Position numbers and translations under genes: made by a program. Under the pieces are notes generated by a model. The model made no database searches and was not told the DNA's origin. It worked only from the letters and a program-made list of their open reading frames with translations. From Solimonas sp. SE-A11 (GTDB lineage: Bacteria > Pseudomonadota > Gammaproteobacteria > Nevskiales > Nevskiaceae), in the NCBI RefSeq assembly GCF_030345715.1, contig NZ_JAUASX010000024.1, positions 1 through 64,000 on the forward strand: a stretch of 64,000 nucleotides of DNA, in the 5' to 3' direction. Within the stretch, counting starts at the first letter, position 1. Every line of letters begins with the position of its first letter. Shown one piece after another: positions 63,572 to 64,000 of this stretch.

Positions 63572-64000
63572 TCAGGCGGCACGCCAGGTCATGAGGCCGG
63601 CGAGCAGCAGCATGGACACCGCAAAGAGCTGTTGGAGCATCGCGCCGGCGAATCTCGGCGCCAGGCGCCGTCCGGCGTACATGCCCGCGAGACTGCCGAT
63701 GACGAAGGGAGCGCCGGCCCGCCAGTCGATGGCGTGTCCTGCAGCAGTGCCGATCAGCAGGGTGGCAGCGCTGGTCAGGGAGATCGCGAGCAAGGAGGTC
63801 GCCACGGCCGAGTGGATCGATAGCGGGGTCGCCGTACGCAGCGCCGGCACGATGACGAATCCCCCACCCACGCCGAACATGCCCGACAGCATGCCGCTGG
63901 CGCCCCCCACGGCGGCCAGGAGCAGGGCGCAGGGACAGGACCAGGCGATCCTGCGGGTGACCGGATCCAGGCGGCACAGTGTCCCCCCTTGGGATTGCCC
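63572..64000 (-). CDS. TauE/SafE-family permease, C-terminal half (continues beyond window)
   Basis: The frame is open to the window edge. It contains GGASGMLSGMFGVGGGFVIV and PALRTATPLSIHSAVATSLL, then LAPRFAGAMLQQLFAVSMLL, the repeat unit of TauE/SafE sulfite/organic-anion exporters. Only ~142 residues with about four helices are visible; the family is usually ~250 aa with two such units, so this is most likely the second half and the start lies right of 64000. Its pairing with the ETHE1-like gene points to sulfur metabolism. Confidence 0.8.
   Translation of the reverse strand, partial: GQSQGGTLCRLDPVTRRIAWSCPCALLLAAVGGASGMLSGMFGVGGGFVIVPALRTATPLSIHSAVATSLLAISLTSAATLLIGTAAGHAIDWRAGAPFVIGSLAGMYAGRRLAPRFAGAMLQQLFAVSMLLLAGLMTWRAA

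Overview
The window looks like the chromosome of a GC-rich gammaproteobacterium, probably of the Xanthomonadales/Lysobacterales type. The grounds are two large TonB-dependent receptors, Shine-Dalgarno-led genes, GGDEF/EAL proteins, a porin ending in Phe and many IS3/IS21/IS30 scars. The order-level placement is inference; no rRNA or marker gene is present. The left ~36 kb is patchy in base composition and full of IS debris. It ends in a 3'-half tRNA-Arg(CCG) fragment, as expected for the distal end of an integrated island. The right ~28 kb is uniformly GC-rich and reads like resident chromosome.

Left part. 1-560 and 4.9-6.35 kb are IS graveyards. Between them lies an orphan gene for a ~1307-residue glycine-rich/coiled-coil protein of unknown function. 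6.5-16.0 kb is a lasso-peptide-like RiPP cluster: nucleotidyltransferase, acyltransferase-SGNH protein, 2OG-Fe(II) oxygenase, B2 transglutaminase-like protease, a 58-residue precursor candidate, HPr-kinase-like protein, Stf0 sulfotransferase, and a PqqD / asparagine-synthetase-like cyclase / PqqD operon. No intact exporter is visible. 16.06-18.8 kb holds a DUF6916-like gene, three tail-collar (MdpB-like) proteins and a GNAT enzyme. After an unknown gene and IS scars, 20.9-26.1 kb is a porin / HupE-like / TPR / lipoprotein / DUF4331 envelope cluster. An IS3 element (27.15-28.81 kb) abuts an ABC-transporter remnant. 29.0-35.2 kb is an overlapping three-gene operon of giant tyrosine-recombinase-like proteins beside an AT-rich stretch and the tRNA fragment, probably the machinery of the island.

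Right part. 36.1-53.8 kb contains an MFS transporter and then a cell-surface system: an SH3/outer-membrane protein, a 1475-residue repetitive surface protein, a CsgG/HfaB-type secretion lipoprotein and an HfaA-like subunit (gene order as in hfaABD), two collagen-like proteins with duplicated N-termini, a GT2 glycosyltransferase, a winged-helix/ATPase/TPR regulator and two homologous ~70-residue proteins. Four promoters here, plus an orphan copy at 5.2 kb, carry the same 11-bp-spaced tandem box (CGGAGGAA) with a -10-like hexamer exactly 21 bp away. This suggests a small regulon, plausibly controlled by the adjacent regulator. 53.9-64 kb holds two TonB receptors, an IS30 scar, a membrane diguanylate cyclase, an EAL protein, and an ETHE1-like metallo-beta-lactamase-fold protein with a TauE/SafE permease that runs off the window.

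The two most promising undescribed systems are the RiPP cluster (kinase, sulfotransferase and oxygenase tailoring of an unusually short core) and the box-controlled collagen-like/holdfast-like surface regulon.
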